A stretch of DNA of 64,000 bases from Scleromitrula shiraiana (GCA_028455995.1 JABELC010000008.1:1-64000); one strand, 5' to 3'; shown: positions 12,616-25,337, numbered from the stretch's first letter. Numbers and translations: made by a program. Notes: generated from the letters alone by a model not told the origin.

Positions 12616-12621
12616 CACGTG
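12616..12621. promoter_or_regulatory. CACGTG E-box upstream of APS kinase
   Basis: The palindrome CACGTG lies about 250 bp upstream of the APS kinase start, followed 4 bp later by CACGT. In yeast, Cbf1 with Met4 binds this core at sulfur-assimilation genes. The distance and gene context fit a sulfur-control site; the hexamer alone is common, so this is inference. Confidence 0.45.
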
Positions 12622-12912
12622 CTTTCACGTTTTTTAAGTGGCTGCTTTGTGTCTCTTTGATTGGTTTCCCTAGCTCAGGTCTAGTTCATTGTGCTTGCTT
12701 AGGTACATGTTACTATTTCAGCTGCTGACAATGAATCTTTTGAGTAATATAGTAAGATGACTTCGTTAATTGATATCTTTTGAATGATACGATACAATAA
12801 TACAGATGGATTACTCTGATATGCGTGCTGTGCTTCAATCATATGAACAACCCCTTATGCCATACGCCAACTTCCAATAGAAAAGACTATTCATGTTTTC
12901 CTCAAAAACTAT

Positions 12913-14342
12913 CTATATGATCTCGAATTCGTAATACACGTAGGCCGTGTATTCATTACCTTCGCCTCCACCAACACCTGCTGCTGCTATTTCTGATGAT
13001 AATGCCGAATCATCTTTCAATGCTTTTCCTTTCTTATCTCTTCCAAATGCATTTCCGCCCAAGTAGGAATACGTTGAATCGAGGGAAGACTTGGCTTTCT
13101 TTGCTCCTTTTGGAGTTGACTGGGTCATGTTAGTAGATTGCTAGCAATTAGACAATTGAAGAGAAACTAACCTTGACCAAACCACAAACAAAATCTAAGG
13201 GTAATCCATATCTCAGGACTGTTTCTACAAATACCCTCAATGTAAGAACATGTATCCATATCATGACACTTTCACTCCAACCCGTTCTACTAAGTCTTAA
13301 AGCTTCACCCCATACTTTTCGTTCATCTTTTGCTACACGTTCCACTTCTCTCTTTTCTTCCTCCTTTCCTCCTTCAACATACTTGTAATCACGAGGAGTC
13401 CATTTCATCTCCCTACACTTATGTTGGAACTCTGCGCTGTGCTTCTTGAACGTTGTGACAGCATATAATGTAAATTCATCATCATGTGTAACTTCGACTG
13501 AGGATCTTGGAACCACCATCGGTGATACGGTTTCGTAGGTCTTGAGAAACTCCTTCTTGACATTTGTAGGGACAACAACGAGATGAGTTTCGAGGTATTC
13601 GGAATCTTGTACCAATAATTTGGGATCGACCACTGGGGTGAGAGATTTGGTTGAAAGGTTGCCACTTTCTCATGTCAGTATACTTCTAGACCTCCACTCC
13701 AACCATTCCATAAACTCACGTTTGTTTCCTTTGTAACGCGGTAAGGTTCGACTTAACCTGATTATATTGATTCATCTTTCCCTTGACATCATTATCGATA
13801 CTAACGAGTTCCTAAATGCTCTCGAATCAGTTCCAAATCCCACTCTCTATAAACAAGAGGGATGCCAACCTTCTGCAACGAGTCGATAAGCTCCGCAAGT
13901 GGCTTATCCGCACGATATTTGACCTTGTTCCAGGAAAATGTTCGTAAATATTGATCCGCGGGTTCTATCAAGGAATGAACAATTAGCCAGCCATTCATTC
14001 ATTCATGACCGTCTCGCCCCTAGGAATTCTTCAAAACTCACTATCATTAACCGTCTTCTGTTGAGCAATCTTGCCCTCATCCCCCTCTAATAAATTGCGC
14101 AAAGATTCCCCAACCTTAGCTACTACACCTTGGCAGGCGCTCTCCAGCTTTGCTAAATCATCTGCCTGTCCTACCAACGCATCTAGTGTACCAATTTTGA
14201 ATTCGGGGATCTTGAAAGGAATGGTCGTTCCATTGTCATTGGTGATGGTCGATTTTAAAGCTGTTAATGCTTCTTCTTTATCATTGGATTGGGTTATGGA
14301 GGTTGGTAGGGACACCAGCATATATTTCGTGGGGTTGGACAT
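12913..14342 (-). CDS. VMA5: V-type proton ATPase subunit C
   Basis: Stator subunit that links the V1 and V0 sectors of the vacuolar proton pump and controls their reversible assembly. Several exons join on the minus strand: 14031-14342 begins MSNPTKYMLVSLPTS; 13801-13998 carries REWDLELIREHLGTR in reverse exon order; 13173 to about 13660 carries HLVVVPTNVKKEFLKTYETV, VPRSSVEVTHDDEFTLYAV and RYGLPLDFVCGLVK; the last exon, 12913-13119, begins STPKGAKKAKSS. The last intron has GTTAGT, a CTAAC branch site and ACCCAG and keeps phase. The end, EYTAYVYYEFEII, is typical of subunit C tails. Total length is about 390-400 aa, as expected. The start at 14342 is the first ATG in frame with strong similarity to the family. 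Borders of the small middle exons near 13680-13800 are uncertain. Confidence 0.92.
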
Positions 14343-16462
14343 GGTTGGTTATAAGGTCGGGGGATCTGGTGGATGGGCTTGAAGGTGATCTGCGCAAGAG
14401 AGAGAAAACCAGATACTCTGCTGCAACTCGATATCTGAGGAGTTTCAAGTATCTCTATCTCGAGGGAATGGGTATCTTTGGTTGTTGGGTGGTTAATCTT
14501 CCTTGGTGTTTGGATCAGTTTGGGTGATTGAGCTTCGAGCTTGTTGCTTGATTGAGGATTGGGTCCGTGCACGATAATGTAGGAAGCTGCATTGTTACAA
14601 GAGCACCATCGTACCTCACTTGACCCTCGCTCGACTTCAATATAACATCATATTCACAAAAAACAATCTTTTAGTAATCATGATGCCTTTTTTATATGCT
14701 TGATAACGTATATTGTGCTGTGTAGTCTTTTAATATATCTATTGTCATGCTCTTGAGCATTGGGACTCCAGTGCTATTCATCCAATTCACTCAAACTCTT
14801 AACTATACCTCATCAACTAATTCAAGAGAGAAGACTAATATATACTAGCAATACTGGTTCCTGAGGTTGAGGGCGAGTTGCGGAAGGAATCCATCCTATT
14901 CAACCGGTGAAACAGCGACGTCAGGAATGAATTCTATAATACAAAAATCTACTGGCAGTATCTCACACTTGTAAAACTTGTATTCAGCAGTGGTTACTTG
15001 AGGGTCTACCTACCAATTACTATACACATTCTCAAATGCAAGCTGCAAGGATAGTTCCCAGCTCATGGTTGACATCACATCTGCTCCTTTGGCTGCAGAT
15101 CGCTAAATACTCCCTACTACCATATCAATCGTTTGCATTGCCTTCCTACAGCCCTTACCCTCTCCTATATCACATATATATCCTTCTCCTAGTCGCATCT
15201 AATCTTGGTGTTGATCTTCAACTATTCTTGTGTTGTGTAGCTCCCTCGCAGTTAATCTTCGTCAATCTTCTTTGCTACCGATTATATTTGTTTCGGCGCT
15301 TCCTGGCCTGTTGTTGTTATTCATCGGTAGCTCCAGCTCAATTGCAGAGTGCCTGTGTATATAAATACCGGATAATCTCTTCTGATCTTGCCATTATATC
15401 TGCAACGAACTCAAGAGTTGTTTAGGTTTCGTGTGTTGGATTACGTCGCGGGATTCGCGCGAAGTTATCAGAGCAAAGCTGGACGATAATACCAATAGAT
15501 AGTCGACGAAGACCAAATATCAAGTGGCACTGTTCCAACATGACAGGATCTATATGTATATATTAGCCGAACTTACTCATAACGATGAGCGGTTATAAAA
15601 TGGCAGTCCTGGGGTGAAGGGGGACAAAGTGGTAGGAAAGATAGCTGCTGCGTGATTTGTCCTTGAAGAAAACAGCACAAGTATTGTATCAACAAACGCG
15701 GGGACTCCACTCATCGCCTAGTACCCGCCAACAATTTTCATTTGCTTCATTGATCCTCATTTTGCCTGTGTGCTCTGATGTTCTGCAATGGTTTCCTTTC
15801 GAGGGAAATTAAGGTAACTTGATGAATGCATATCAAAGAATTCTTTTGAATTTGTAAGTCTTCAGAAAATATTCAAGTTTGTTTTTCATATTCCCTTATT
15901 GCATAGTAATGAAAGGAGTGACAGGGGTGAATGATTGATATCAATAATCAAGTGAATATTAAGTTGGATGGATTACATTCAATCGAAGCTGTTGTCGTAT
16001 CACTCCAGTACAAAACACCATAGCAACACCGAAGCTTAAGGAACATGAATATCACAACTGTATTTATGTTGGTGAATTAGGAGTACTTACTCTACAGGAA
16101 GTAGACTATGTTTCTTTTGTATCTAGAGTATTTACAGGTGTTTGTAGGTATAAATATCTTTCCATGAGAGCTGTGCTTTCAAATGTTTTCCTTCGGAATT
16201 TTTACTACCATGCAACAAGAACGACCTCTCTACGTCTTCTTTTCAACTGTGATCAAAGTCTCCAGCGGTCATTTTCTGCAACTTACAAGCTACCTCTCTT
16301 CTTGGTAACCAGAATAATACTTCTGTCTTCTAGAGATTGCGATCTTTCGAGTTCTTTTGTTTTTACTTCGATACAACATCCTCTTTGAGGAACACCAGCG
16401 AGCGTTGCCGCTTCCTATCACTCAATCCACTCGTATTCTTGCACTCTACCACAAACATCAAG
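14343..16462. other. Intergenic region between divergent genes, no supported gene
   Basis: About 2.1 kb separate the V-ATPase subunit gene from the orphan gene. The frame at 15036-15425 is rich in Leu, Tyr and Cys with no domain and looks accidental. TATA-like words occur near 15357 and at 16149-16156. The last 200 bp are pyrimidine-rich on the plus strand, as is usual just before fungal start codons. Confidence 0.5.
16149..16156 (+). promoter_or_regulatory. TATA box of the 890-aa orphan gene
   Basis: TATAAATA lies about 307 bp before the chosen ATG at 16463 and is followed by a CT-rich zone. This would give a 5' leader of roughly 250-280 nt. Confidence 0.4.
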
Positions 16463-19135
16463 ATGCGCTTTAACGGAGTTAAACTTATCTCCAACATCTG
16501 GAACAGCCATAAATCCAACAATCGACTTCAAAAGAGGCAAACTTGTGTTGTTTCATCCTCTGCTTTCGACTCCAACACAATCAAGAATAGCAAGCGGTTC
16601 AGTGTCGGATACGCACTTAATAAAGCCAAGTCTGTATTCCATTTACACCGTCACGATGTGAACTTGTCAACTGAGAGCAACATCAAATCTGTCACTGAAA
16701 ACTCCAACCACGACACATCACCACTCGACACCTTGGAGCACTTACTACCTCGCCAGACTATCAGAAATAGTATCCAAGCGGACATCAATTTCGTCAGTTA
16801 TAAGTCCGGCACTAGGATTAACACGAAATTTATCCCAGATTGTCACTTGTGGGATATCGAAGAGGATGTGTCTGATGAGCTAGAAGCTGGCATCTCGGAA
16901 CCACTGTCTCTCCCAAAGAAAGCTACACCATCCTGTGAGGTCATCAATACCGGCAGCAGACCAGAAATTCAAGAAATTAGCCTTGCCAACAATGAGCCAG
17001 AAATCATCTCAAATAGAGAGATTACCGCCATTGATAGCATGCAGGAACCTGTCTTGATGGAAGAGAGTAGCGATACTAACAACATGCCATATCTTTTCTA
17101 CACGGAGAACAATAGTTACGTATCCATTCCGCCGACCTCCCCACCGACCTCTCCACACATCTCTCCACTTGCTCAAGATATTGAAGAGGAGAGCGAGGAA
17201 CTAGTTAGCGAAAACATACATATTGGGTTCCTAAGCGCGGCCTTGGCACTCAGTGACTTCAATGGTGAATTCTCGCCTTTCGATCTCCGTTTCACCCCTT
17301 ACGACTTTTTGGAAGGGGTACAATCAGTCGATACACTTCCCATAATTGGCACGGTTTCTCAAGACTTTCCCATCAATCTCCCTCATGTCAGTGTTACGGA
17401 TCTTGACCTTCGAGAGACTCCGTTATTCCCACCCGGCCTCGTCGTTCCTCCCAAGGAACAAGCAGCCAACAACATTTATCTTGAGAAGGGGAACGAACAG
17501 TCAGTTCATGAGAACAATGATTCTCGATCTGATATCTCGATATCAGGCAAGAGTTTCGCTATTGGCGACTTGCTCTTGGGGCATATTGATGGCTCCATTC
17601 TTGATTGCATAGAGTCTTATGATGATTTGACAGACGATCCGTTCAATTACAACAATTCAAATCCTCGTCTCTCTAACCGCCTTGATGTTCCTACTGCAGA
17701 TATAAAAACTAAGAATATTTTGTGTCCCCCTTCTAAGTCTAGTAACGCAGATTTTACGAAAGAATTCAAGGACATTGCGGAGTTTTGGAGTGAGATTATC
17801 AACCCATCGCTTGGAACTGTTGTTCACACATCTACTGATCCATCTACGCTTCCTGATGATGCCGAACCAGCATTTGGTCCAGTCCCTCCGAACTCACCAG
17901 TATTTGGATTTCAACATCCTACCATTATTCAAATTCCAATTCAGCGACCCTCCAATGCTAATGTCGAACGTCGAGAGTTTTCTCCCGGGTATGATTTCAA
18001 AGTCGAAGATCAAGAGTGTTATGACTTGAGCAACGACTATTTCTCAAGGAATTACGGTGGTCGTGGTCCTATTCTCAAACTGCCAAACATTTCAGACTCC
18101 CAAGCTCGAAAGCTATATGTGGAGCTGGTAACCAAGGTTCCAACGGATCGTATTCTCAATAGCGATGGTGAAGTTGATACCAGAATCGTGGCAATTAAAA
18201 GTCTCGATGCGCATGGGGGAATAGATCGTTGGAGCCAGTTATGCAAGTCGGCGAATCAATGCCTTCATGAGGATTGTAAAAAGGGATACGGCCATAATGG
18301 CGCTCCTCCTAATGATGCTTTCTATTGGTTGCATAAGGCTGGTTATGAGCTTCGATTGCAAGAAGACGAGGAGCGTAGAGAAGGAGAAAAAATGAAAGAG
18401 AAAGATCATTATGACTCTAACGGATTTCTCAATGAAGACTTGGTTTCAGGTGACAAATCGGACGGGAGTGTGCAAAATCCAACTGCGAATCAAAGTATCC
18501 CTACTGATGAAACTCCTGCTCCCATTGTTCCTGCAGGACCAGCAAATGCGGTTGTTGAAAATAACCATCTGGGACCAATTCAAGACTTTCCTACGTACAA
18601 ACCTCCTACATGCCATGGCGGAGACGGTATTGGTACATGTTCTGGCTGTACAAATTGCGGATTACCGGACTTCAGCATCTCGGCATCGAATCCCGATATG
18701 GCCCATATCATACATGGGCTGCATGACTTACTGGATTCATCTTATAGACCTCCTCGTAAGGTGGTTAATCGACTAGAGTCCAGCATCTCGTCGTCAAACC
18801 CCGATATGTCTCATATCATCGATGGGTTGAATGATCTGGTAAATTCATCTGAAGGATCTCTTGTTGAGGTGGTTGATCAGCCAACACCATTCACGCAATC
18901 TACCGCTGAAAATCCTTTCCCAAAGCGCAAGGCCGCTGAGTTCCCTCAAACTTCGCAGTACATATCTCTTCTTTCCTGGGGGGTAAAAAACGGGCCAACA
19001 AAACGCCCATATGTCAAAAAGGCTCCTGCTCCTCTTGTCAAGAAGACGGAGGCTGATCCCAATACCATAATGCCTATATTAACGTCCGACGGTATTTATA
19101 TTATTCCTGCAGCTGCCATTCACCATGGGAGATAA
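16463..19135 (+). CDS. Large single-exon orphan protein, function unknown (890 aa)
   Basis: One uninterrupted frame encodes 890 aa from MRFNGVKLISNIWNSHKS to AAAIHHGR. I chose the ATG at 16463, which has AAG before it; the same frame stays open 42 codons further up with no better start. The protein is acidic and rich in Ser, Pro and Asn, so largely disordered. A more ordered block near residues 545-640 holds YGGRGPILKLPNISDSQARKL and a Cys cluster, CKSANQCLHEDCKKGYG. A second Cys cluster, CHGGDGIGTCSGCTNCG, lies near residues 715-731. Right after it, two 36-residue units repeat (residues about 737-772 and 773-808) with SNPDMAHIIHGLHDLL and SNPDMSHIIDGLNDLV. The C-terminus is Lys/Pro-rich. There is no signal peptide or membrane span. 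I know no matching family. Confidence 0.75.
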   Translation: MRFNGVKLISNIWNSHKSNNRLQKRQTCVVSSSAFDSNTIKNSKRFSVGYALNKAKSVFHLHRHDVNLSTESNIKSVTENSNHDTSPLDTLEHLLPRQTIRNSIQADINFVSYKSGTRINTKFIPDCHLWDIEEDVSDELEAGISEPLSLPKKATPSCEVINTGSRPEIQEISLANNEPEIISNREITAIDSMQEPVLMEESSDTNNMPYLFYTENNSYVSIPPTSPPTSPHISPLAQDIEEESEELVSENIHIGFLSAALALSDFNGEFSPFDLRFTPYDFLEGVQSVDTLPIIGTVSQDFPINLPHVSVTDLDLRETPLFPPGLVVPPKEQAANNIYLEKGNEQSVHENNDSRSDISISGKSFAIGDLLLGHIDGSILDCIESYDDLTDDPFNYNNSNPRLSNRLDVPTADIKTKNILCPPSKSSNADFTKEFKDIAEFWSEIINPSLGTVVHTSTDPSTLPDDAEPAFGPVPPNSPVFGFQHPTIIQIPIQRPSNANVERREFSPGYDFKVEDQECYDLSNDYFSRNYGGRGPILKLPNISDSQARKLYVELVTKVPTDRILNSDGEVDTRIVAIKSLDAHGGIDRWSQLCKSANQCLHEDCKKGYGHNGAPPNDAFYWLHKAGYELRLQEDEERREGEKMKEKDHYDSNGFLNEDLVSGDKSDGSVQNPTANQSIPTDETPAPIVPAGPANAVVENNHLGPIQDFPTYKPPTCHGGDGIGTCSGCTNCGLPDFSISASNPDMAHIIHGLHDLLDSSYRPPRKVVNRLESSISSSNPDMSHIIDGLNDLVNSSEGSLVEVVDQPTPFTQSTAENPFPKRKAAEFPQTSQYISLLSWGVKNGPTKRPYVKKAPAPLVKKTEADPNTIMPILTSDGIYIIPAAAIHHGR
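18673..18888 (+). repeat. Two tandem 108-bp coding repeats in the orphan gene
   Basis: CAGCATCTCG recurs at 18673 and 18781, exactly 108 bp (36 codons) apart, and the following 70 bp match closely, including CCCGATATG. The frame is preserved, so the duplication was tolerated at protein level. Confidence 0.85.
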
Positions 19136-19659
19136 TGGTCGTTTTCTTGTTTTGCGATGGGCTTGATGAGAGGTCAGTCTTGTTCATGGGTCAGGTTCAA
19201 GGTTTCTTGGTGTTCTGGTGCTGAAGCTGGATTTTGCTCTAGGATATGGAGCTCTATGTGGGTTTTTTTGGTCACATATAAGGATCGGTTTTTCACTATT
19301 TTTTTGTTTATTCTGCGACGCGATGATACCCTTTTGTGTTTCCTTCCATGGGCTGGCGATTTTGAGATTGGAGTTTCGGGATATGGATAATGATTTTCCC
19401 TCAGGTCTGACAGATTTCTCAGTATTAGGATAGGGTGATTGATTTAAACATCAATTTTTTCGCTTGTAATGGAGGCCATAAGAAAAGAATTTAGTAGAAA
19501 AAAAAATAGAAATATATCTATCCAAATCAACTCCCTCAATACCGAACTGATTATACCAAAATCCTTACAGGGAAACAATATGATCAAAGATATACAAATA
19601 TAGAAAAGTAGCAATACACAAATTTGCTCCTTGTAAAAACCTTCCTTCCCATGTGAATC

Positions 19660-21826
19660 CTACAAATTTGCTCTGACACCTTCTGGGCTAGATTCTGAGA
19701 CCGTATCTAATTCGTATTCCTCAATCATCTTCTCTGCAGCCGTCTCTCCAACCAAATAAGCTGTGGATTGTGTGTGATTACTATTACAAGAATAAGTCAG
19801 CCATATTCATTTATCACAACCCCAATTCGTCTTCCCACTCATGATATTCCACGCTACAATCTTGGGGAAAATACTCACTTAGGTAATAAAGGAATGACAC
19901 TCAAATCCACCACTCTCAATCCTTCCACCCCATGAACCCTAAATTGAGTATCTACACAAGATGTATCATCAGATTGGCCCATGCGAACAGTACTGCACAT
20001 ATGCCAACTACTGAAGAGATCAGAAGAGCAATGTTCCTAAATTTTCAATATTAGCAAACACTCGGCATGAAATCAGTGGCAGGGAAGACCAACCCAAATC
20101 TCTTCATCACTTTTTCCTGAAGGAACACCTATCATCTTCACAGTATTCTCTCTAAAAACAGGGGCATCTAAGAATTCCAAAGTTTTTCTCATGGCTTCAA
20201 TCATGACTCTTTTATCGAATGGATGACTGAGGAGCTTGGGATCAATTATGGGCGCATCGGTGGGAGATGAAGAGCGTAATGACACTGTGCCTGTAGATTG
20301 GGGATTCATTACGAACGAGAGAGCTGTTAGGTAAGAGTCTGTTTTTTGAAGTGTATGATCGCCAGTAAAGAGGGGTGGGACATGCTAGTTAAATGTTAGT
20401 CGGAGTAGTACTTTTTTCGCTTTCTGGGGCCAATAAAGAATTGAAGATATAACGAACCGTAGCAATTTCAAAAACCGGAACATTGTCCTTCTTCAAGAAT
20501 TCCTTTTTCTCATTACTTAGATCATCGAACTCCTTCGATTTATAGACCTCCTCATTTTTGAACCATCCCATCGGAACCCCACAGTACATTTCCGCCAATT
20601 TTCCACTTCGATCTTTGATATATCCCTCTTTTGCCGTTTTCTTCATCTGCTCATCCATTTCAAAAGTCATTCGTTCATTATAACCCTCCTTCAACAATAG
20701 TGTGGAAGTAGAAAAACAATGATCCTGAAGATTTTGTCCAACGTGTGGGAGAGGGTGGACAAGTGGGATTGAATGTTTTTCCAATTCTGAAGGTGGGCCT
20801 ATTCCCGAAAGCATAAGAAGTTGAGGTGAATTTAATGCTCCAGCACTTAGGATTACGTCTCTCTTGGCGTAATATTCTTGACCGTCAACTGTGCGTACTC
20901 CAATGGATCTTTTGCCATCGAAAATGACCTTTGCGATAGGAGAATTCACTTTAGTGGTTAGGTTTGGGCCAGAAATTGAAAGATAAGATGATGCAGTGGT
21001 TCTCAATCCAGAATACATGCATGAGGCTCCCATTCCCATTCCTAAAGGATTGCCGCTATTGATGTCGGTGTTTAGACCTAAACCAGTTTGTTCGGCTGCG
21101 ATAAATACGTCGGTTAGACCCTTTTCCCAGGTATCCGCGTAGCTTAAATTGATGGGACCAGTAGTTCCATGGTCTATAATTTTAGTTAGTTATTTAAGCT
21201 GCAATACCTACTTTTTTGTTAAGGGGGCTTGAAAAGACTAGCATACCTTCAGGTTTTGGATTGATCCACTTTCGATTTTCGTCGGATATCTTATCATGAT
21301 AATGTTCAATTTTCTTGATTCGTTCTTTGACGTTCCTCCATGACCATGCATCATCTTTCACTCTATCTGCCCATAAATCATAATCTTCTGCTCCACCCAC
21401 TACCCAGCAACTGAAATTTATTGCCGTGCCTGTACTATCGGTTACTACACCTGCACCTGCACTAAAGGCCGACACCGGATAACTTACTACCACCCACTCC
21501 TCTCCCCCTCGAATAATCAATTTCCTGACCTTTCAAATGTTTTTGTGGTTCTGTCTTATATCCCCAATTCAGAGAAGGTTCGGTTGCGAATAAAGTAAAT
21601 CGTTCTGCTGGGACAAGATATGCAGCATCGGTATTGGGTCCACCTGCTTCAAGAAGAAGAACTCGTGGCGAGGAGGAAGTTGCTGAGAGTCGTGCTGCGA
21701 GGGATAGACCAGATGGGCCAGCTACGAGAGCATTAGTTTTGAGTCAGTTGAATTGGATTCTATAGGAGGGTTATACATACCACCGACAATTATAAAATCA
21801 TATTCATTTTCCGAGATAAAATCCAT
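19660..21826 (-). CDS. GMC-family FAD oxidoreductase (glucose/alcohol oxidase or choline dehydrogenase type)
   Basis: Flavoenzyme of the glucose-methanol-choline family that oxidises an alcohol group; the substrate is unknown. The start at 21826 reads MDFISENEYDFIIVGG, the FAD-binding Rossmann motif, and no signal peptide is seen, so it is probably intracellular. The splice that restores the first GMC signature uses a 56-bp intron near 21440-21500: GRGVGGS then TAINFSCWVVGG. Reading through this intron gives a false frame. Further on come CMYSGLRTTASSYL and the second signature AGALNSPQLLMLSGIGPP. The C-terminal exon ends with NTQSTAYLVGETAAEKMI. About six introns are present; the exons around 19780-20070 and 21040-21190 are placed only roughly. 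Length is about 600 aa, normal for the family. The catalytic His-His/Asn region falls in the poorly resolved last introns. Confidence 0.88.
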
Positions 21827-24800
21827 TTTTTGGATTCTGGATATATATCAGAGTCTTCTACTTCCGATTCTTTCCTAAGAAAATCAACCTTTCCCGTCCT
21901 TTCCAAGACAAGGTTTTGGGGAGTAATAGAAACAGAGATTGAAGCAACTAGCTGATTTGCTTCCGAATTAGGATATGCAAGTAGGTGACAGATCACTTTG
22001 CGATTTTGATACAACTCAATTTCTTATTTTGGTATATCACCGGCCTTGTGGTATTACGATTGTATATCGTTTTGGATGTGACAATTCCAATGGATGGACA
22101 AGTTACTGTGTATTTTGAATCTCAGAATGTGTAACAAGCTGTACTGTTATGTACCTGGGCTCGTGGGAAGTATAAATACGTTTCTTCTATTGCATGAATA
22201 CCCCGCGATTTGTTCCAAAGATGCAAGAAGAAGGAATATCCCTGGTTTGCAATTGCTGCAAAGACTAATGCGAGGCTTAACATCAAAAGCGGGGTAGTTA
22301 GCTCGTGGGGTAGAACATTAGGGACGGAGCCAAACTCGATAGTGTGACGCTGGCGTCAATTAGTTTCATTCGGGAAACGAAACGGTATATATAGTAAAAT
22401 CACTCTCTGAACTCGTTCAATATGTAAGAAGTGGCATGTATTTCTTAAGATGGGTACGGAGGATTCTGTCCTAAAGACCGATCCATAGCTGACTAATCTA
22501 CGCTTAACTACAAACGAAGGTTTACTGATATATATTAGAAATGATGTTGGTTAGATAGAATATGAAGACTAAGGGAAGGTTACTGAACTATAATCTTTGA
22601 ACAGTACTTGGGGTATCAATTGAGATGGAAAATTGATGTATCATCGAGTCATGATATTTCGGGATGACGAACGGGAGTTATCCCTTATTTTTTAGTCCAG
22701 AGGTAGCATTAACCTTTTGTTCGAATAACATGTTGATTATTAAAATGAAGGCTCTATGATAAGATGTGTTTCAGGTATGATATCTGGACTTTTTTTCTTT
22801 GTTTTAGTCGCGAAGCTTGTATGAGATCACCTTCTGCTACAAACTCGGAGAGCCTTGGCGATTATAGCAAGCCAGACGCTACATACAAAGAATGAGATAA
22901 CAAACCTTTATATTGAAGATGTATCATTATGCCTGGAGGTATCCCATAGTCGGACTAATTGTTTTGAAAATCACATAGGTTTCCTTCCATATCCGACATC
23001 CGGTTCCCATTAAACAATTGATTTGATCAATCAATTCTGTTATCCGATTTCTGTTATGAAGTCAAATCTGTGGAGAATTAAAGAAGTGATCAGCGTATTG
23101 CCATTGAAAGTTCTCATCCAGGATACCCGTCGTTTCGATACTCGATCTCCAGAATCCAACCCTTTCACATAAGCAACGATAGTCTAAGTAGACATCCGAG
23201 AGACCTTGTGGTGAGATAGGGTCTTTTCAGCAGCGGAGATATATCTGCTGAAATGGGTATCAAAAGCTGATGCAAGCGGTGTGTATACAAATGCACCCCC
23301 AACTTCTATCAAGAGCGACCGATTGCTGCATTGCTCATAACCAGTTGAAACACTCTAACTACATTCTTTCTTCCTAACGAATTTCAAGCAATGAAGGTGG
23401 AACCCATATCTGAGTTTAACAAGTTTGACCTCATTAGCTGATGGTTATAACTGCCGTTTCTGCGTATTTGCCGACACACGCAGCGTGCTTATCATAGACG
23501 ATTAAAAGATAGATATCTTTGGGTTCCTATTGAACAGTGACTATATCAGTTCTGCCTGTTGAAGGATTTCGCCTGCATCAACACGAAAAATAGATGCGTT
23601 AAGAAATATAGAGAGAATAGGAGTTATTGAATAGCGGTGAACCTGTTGTACATACTTATACCTTGTTGCCATCGCAAAAACTCTGCAGTCATCAAATAAG
23701 CAGCTGAAAGTACCTACTCAATACATTTTGAAGTGATTTGGAATATCAATCTTGTACACACGACTGGGAATAATCGGATCGACATTGATAGTTTGCTGAA
23801 ACTGTCGCTTGTAGGCGACAGCATCGGGTGATCGAAACGACTAGGATTTTCGGGATCATTTGAATTTATTCCCAATCATCCTTGGTTTATGTTCATATCT
23901 ACAAACCTTCTGCAAAAGTCCAAGTCCGATCAATTTATTAAATTTCCTCCTACCAGTGAGAGGGCTACTATGATCAACCCTGATTAGATAATGCGCAAGC
24001 GATGAAATTCGGATAAGAAACCATCATTCAGTGATTGTATATCTCTTTAAAATCTAGCGGAATAATTCACTTGAAGTATTCATGGCTGAAAAGATATTTA
24101 TCTGATCGAATCAATAAGAAATATTCCTCGTTCTCAATTTGATAGAGATCACAAACATTCTGACAATGGAAGTACAATCTCTTAGGGTCTAGCATTCTTG
24201 GCACAAAAGAATAAGAATGATATGATCACCCTACAAGGCGCTGATATGGTAAGCAAATTCGAATCACCCCGAAAATATTTCGTCGGGTAGTGAGATTGTC
24301 AGATCTGATCTATTAAACTAGACCTGAATCTAGCTTTCCGGATCTCATTCTGGAATATGATCCAATCAAAAAGAAACATAAGCTAGAGCTTTACCTAAGT
24401 ACTGAGGTAGCAGTGCAGTGGGGAAAACACATGTACCGTGCACCAAACTCGGACAACTCAAGTGGTGGCGTCGATGGAAGTTTGGTTCACTCGTCTTTTA
24501 ATAGCGACATCTAACTACATACGTAGTTTAATAGGCTTCCTAGGCACTTAACGACTCAGCAAGAACAAACACAATATCAAGCTCAGAAGGCAACAGTCAG
24601 AATGAGGAGAATGTTAATGAACATGCAATGCAAGTAGAGTAAGTAAGAAGAGTGAAATGAGATGGTTGGTAAGAAAAAGTATGAAATATGCATAGAAACT
24701 AATGTTTGTATCGGCTAATCCCCATGTGGAAAACCCGACCGGGTGGCTGACCCTTTTCGAGACCTTAAAGTGCATAGAATTAATCTATTTAGCGTGGTAT

Positions 24801-25246
24801 TCATGCATATTATGTTTCTATTTTAAGAGAAGTATTTCATGACCTTCATCTGGAATTTGGTGAAGTTGTAAAATGTTGATGAACTTTCTTGTGGTTCCGA
24901 TTTTCTTCCCTGTAAATTTTTAAAATCTTGGCCTAACCCCTTCATTTGATACGATGTTGAATGAGAGCTAAAACTCCTCGGCCTTCACAATCATGGAATA
25001 CTTGCATGATTCTAAGAAGTTCGAATGAAAAGGATGGTATGATACTACTGTTGATTGGTATAGGTAAGATAGTTGTCAGTGACTCTGGTCCCGCCTATCC
25101 ATATCCCTACCTACGCTCAGGGATATGACTATACATCCATATAGAACTACTACCCCCCAATTATCGAAATATCTAAACACAATCCCTTAAGCGCATACTT
25201 CTAAAAGGTCGAGGAAGAAGTTTTCGAAATCAAAGCGAGAGGGAGA

Positions 25247-25253
25247 TATAAAA
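25247..25253 (+). promoter_or_regulatory. TATA box upstream of the polyQ protein gene
   Basis: TATAAAA is followed by about 70 bp of CT-rich sequence (25265-25330), the usual look of a fungal transcription start. If used, it gives a leader of about 330 nt before the ATG at 25621. Confidence 0.45.
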
Positions 25254-25337
25254 GGTATGTATATGTTCCTGATCTCCCTATGCTTCTCTTTTTCTCTGCT
25301 ATCTCTTTATCATCTTCCCCACTTTCAACCCCTCATC

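Noticed and set aside
15036..15425. 129-codon Leu/Tyr-rich frame
   Set aside because: No domain, odd Cys/Leu composition, no supporting splice or promoter signals.
21194..21520. GMC frame reading AFSAGAGVVTDSTGTAINF as a diverged signature
   Set aside because: This reads through a 56-bp intron. Splicing GTAAGT to ACAG restores GGSTAINF, so no unusual active site is present.
22295..22375. tRNA-like start (TTAGCTCGTGGGGTAGAAC, D-arm-like)
   Set aside because: The D-stem and anticodon stem have mismatches, position 33 is not T and no T-arm GTTCGA motif follows. At most a degraded relic.
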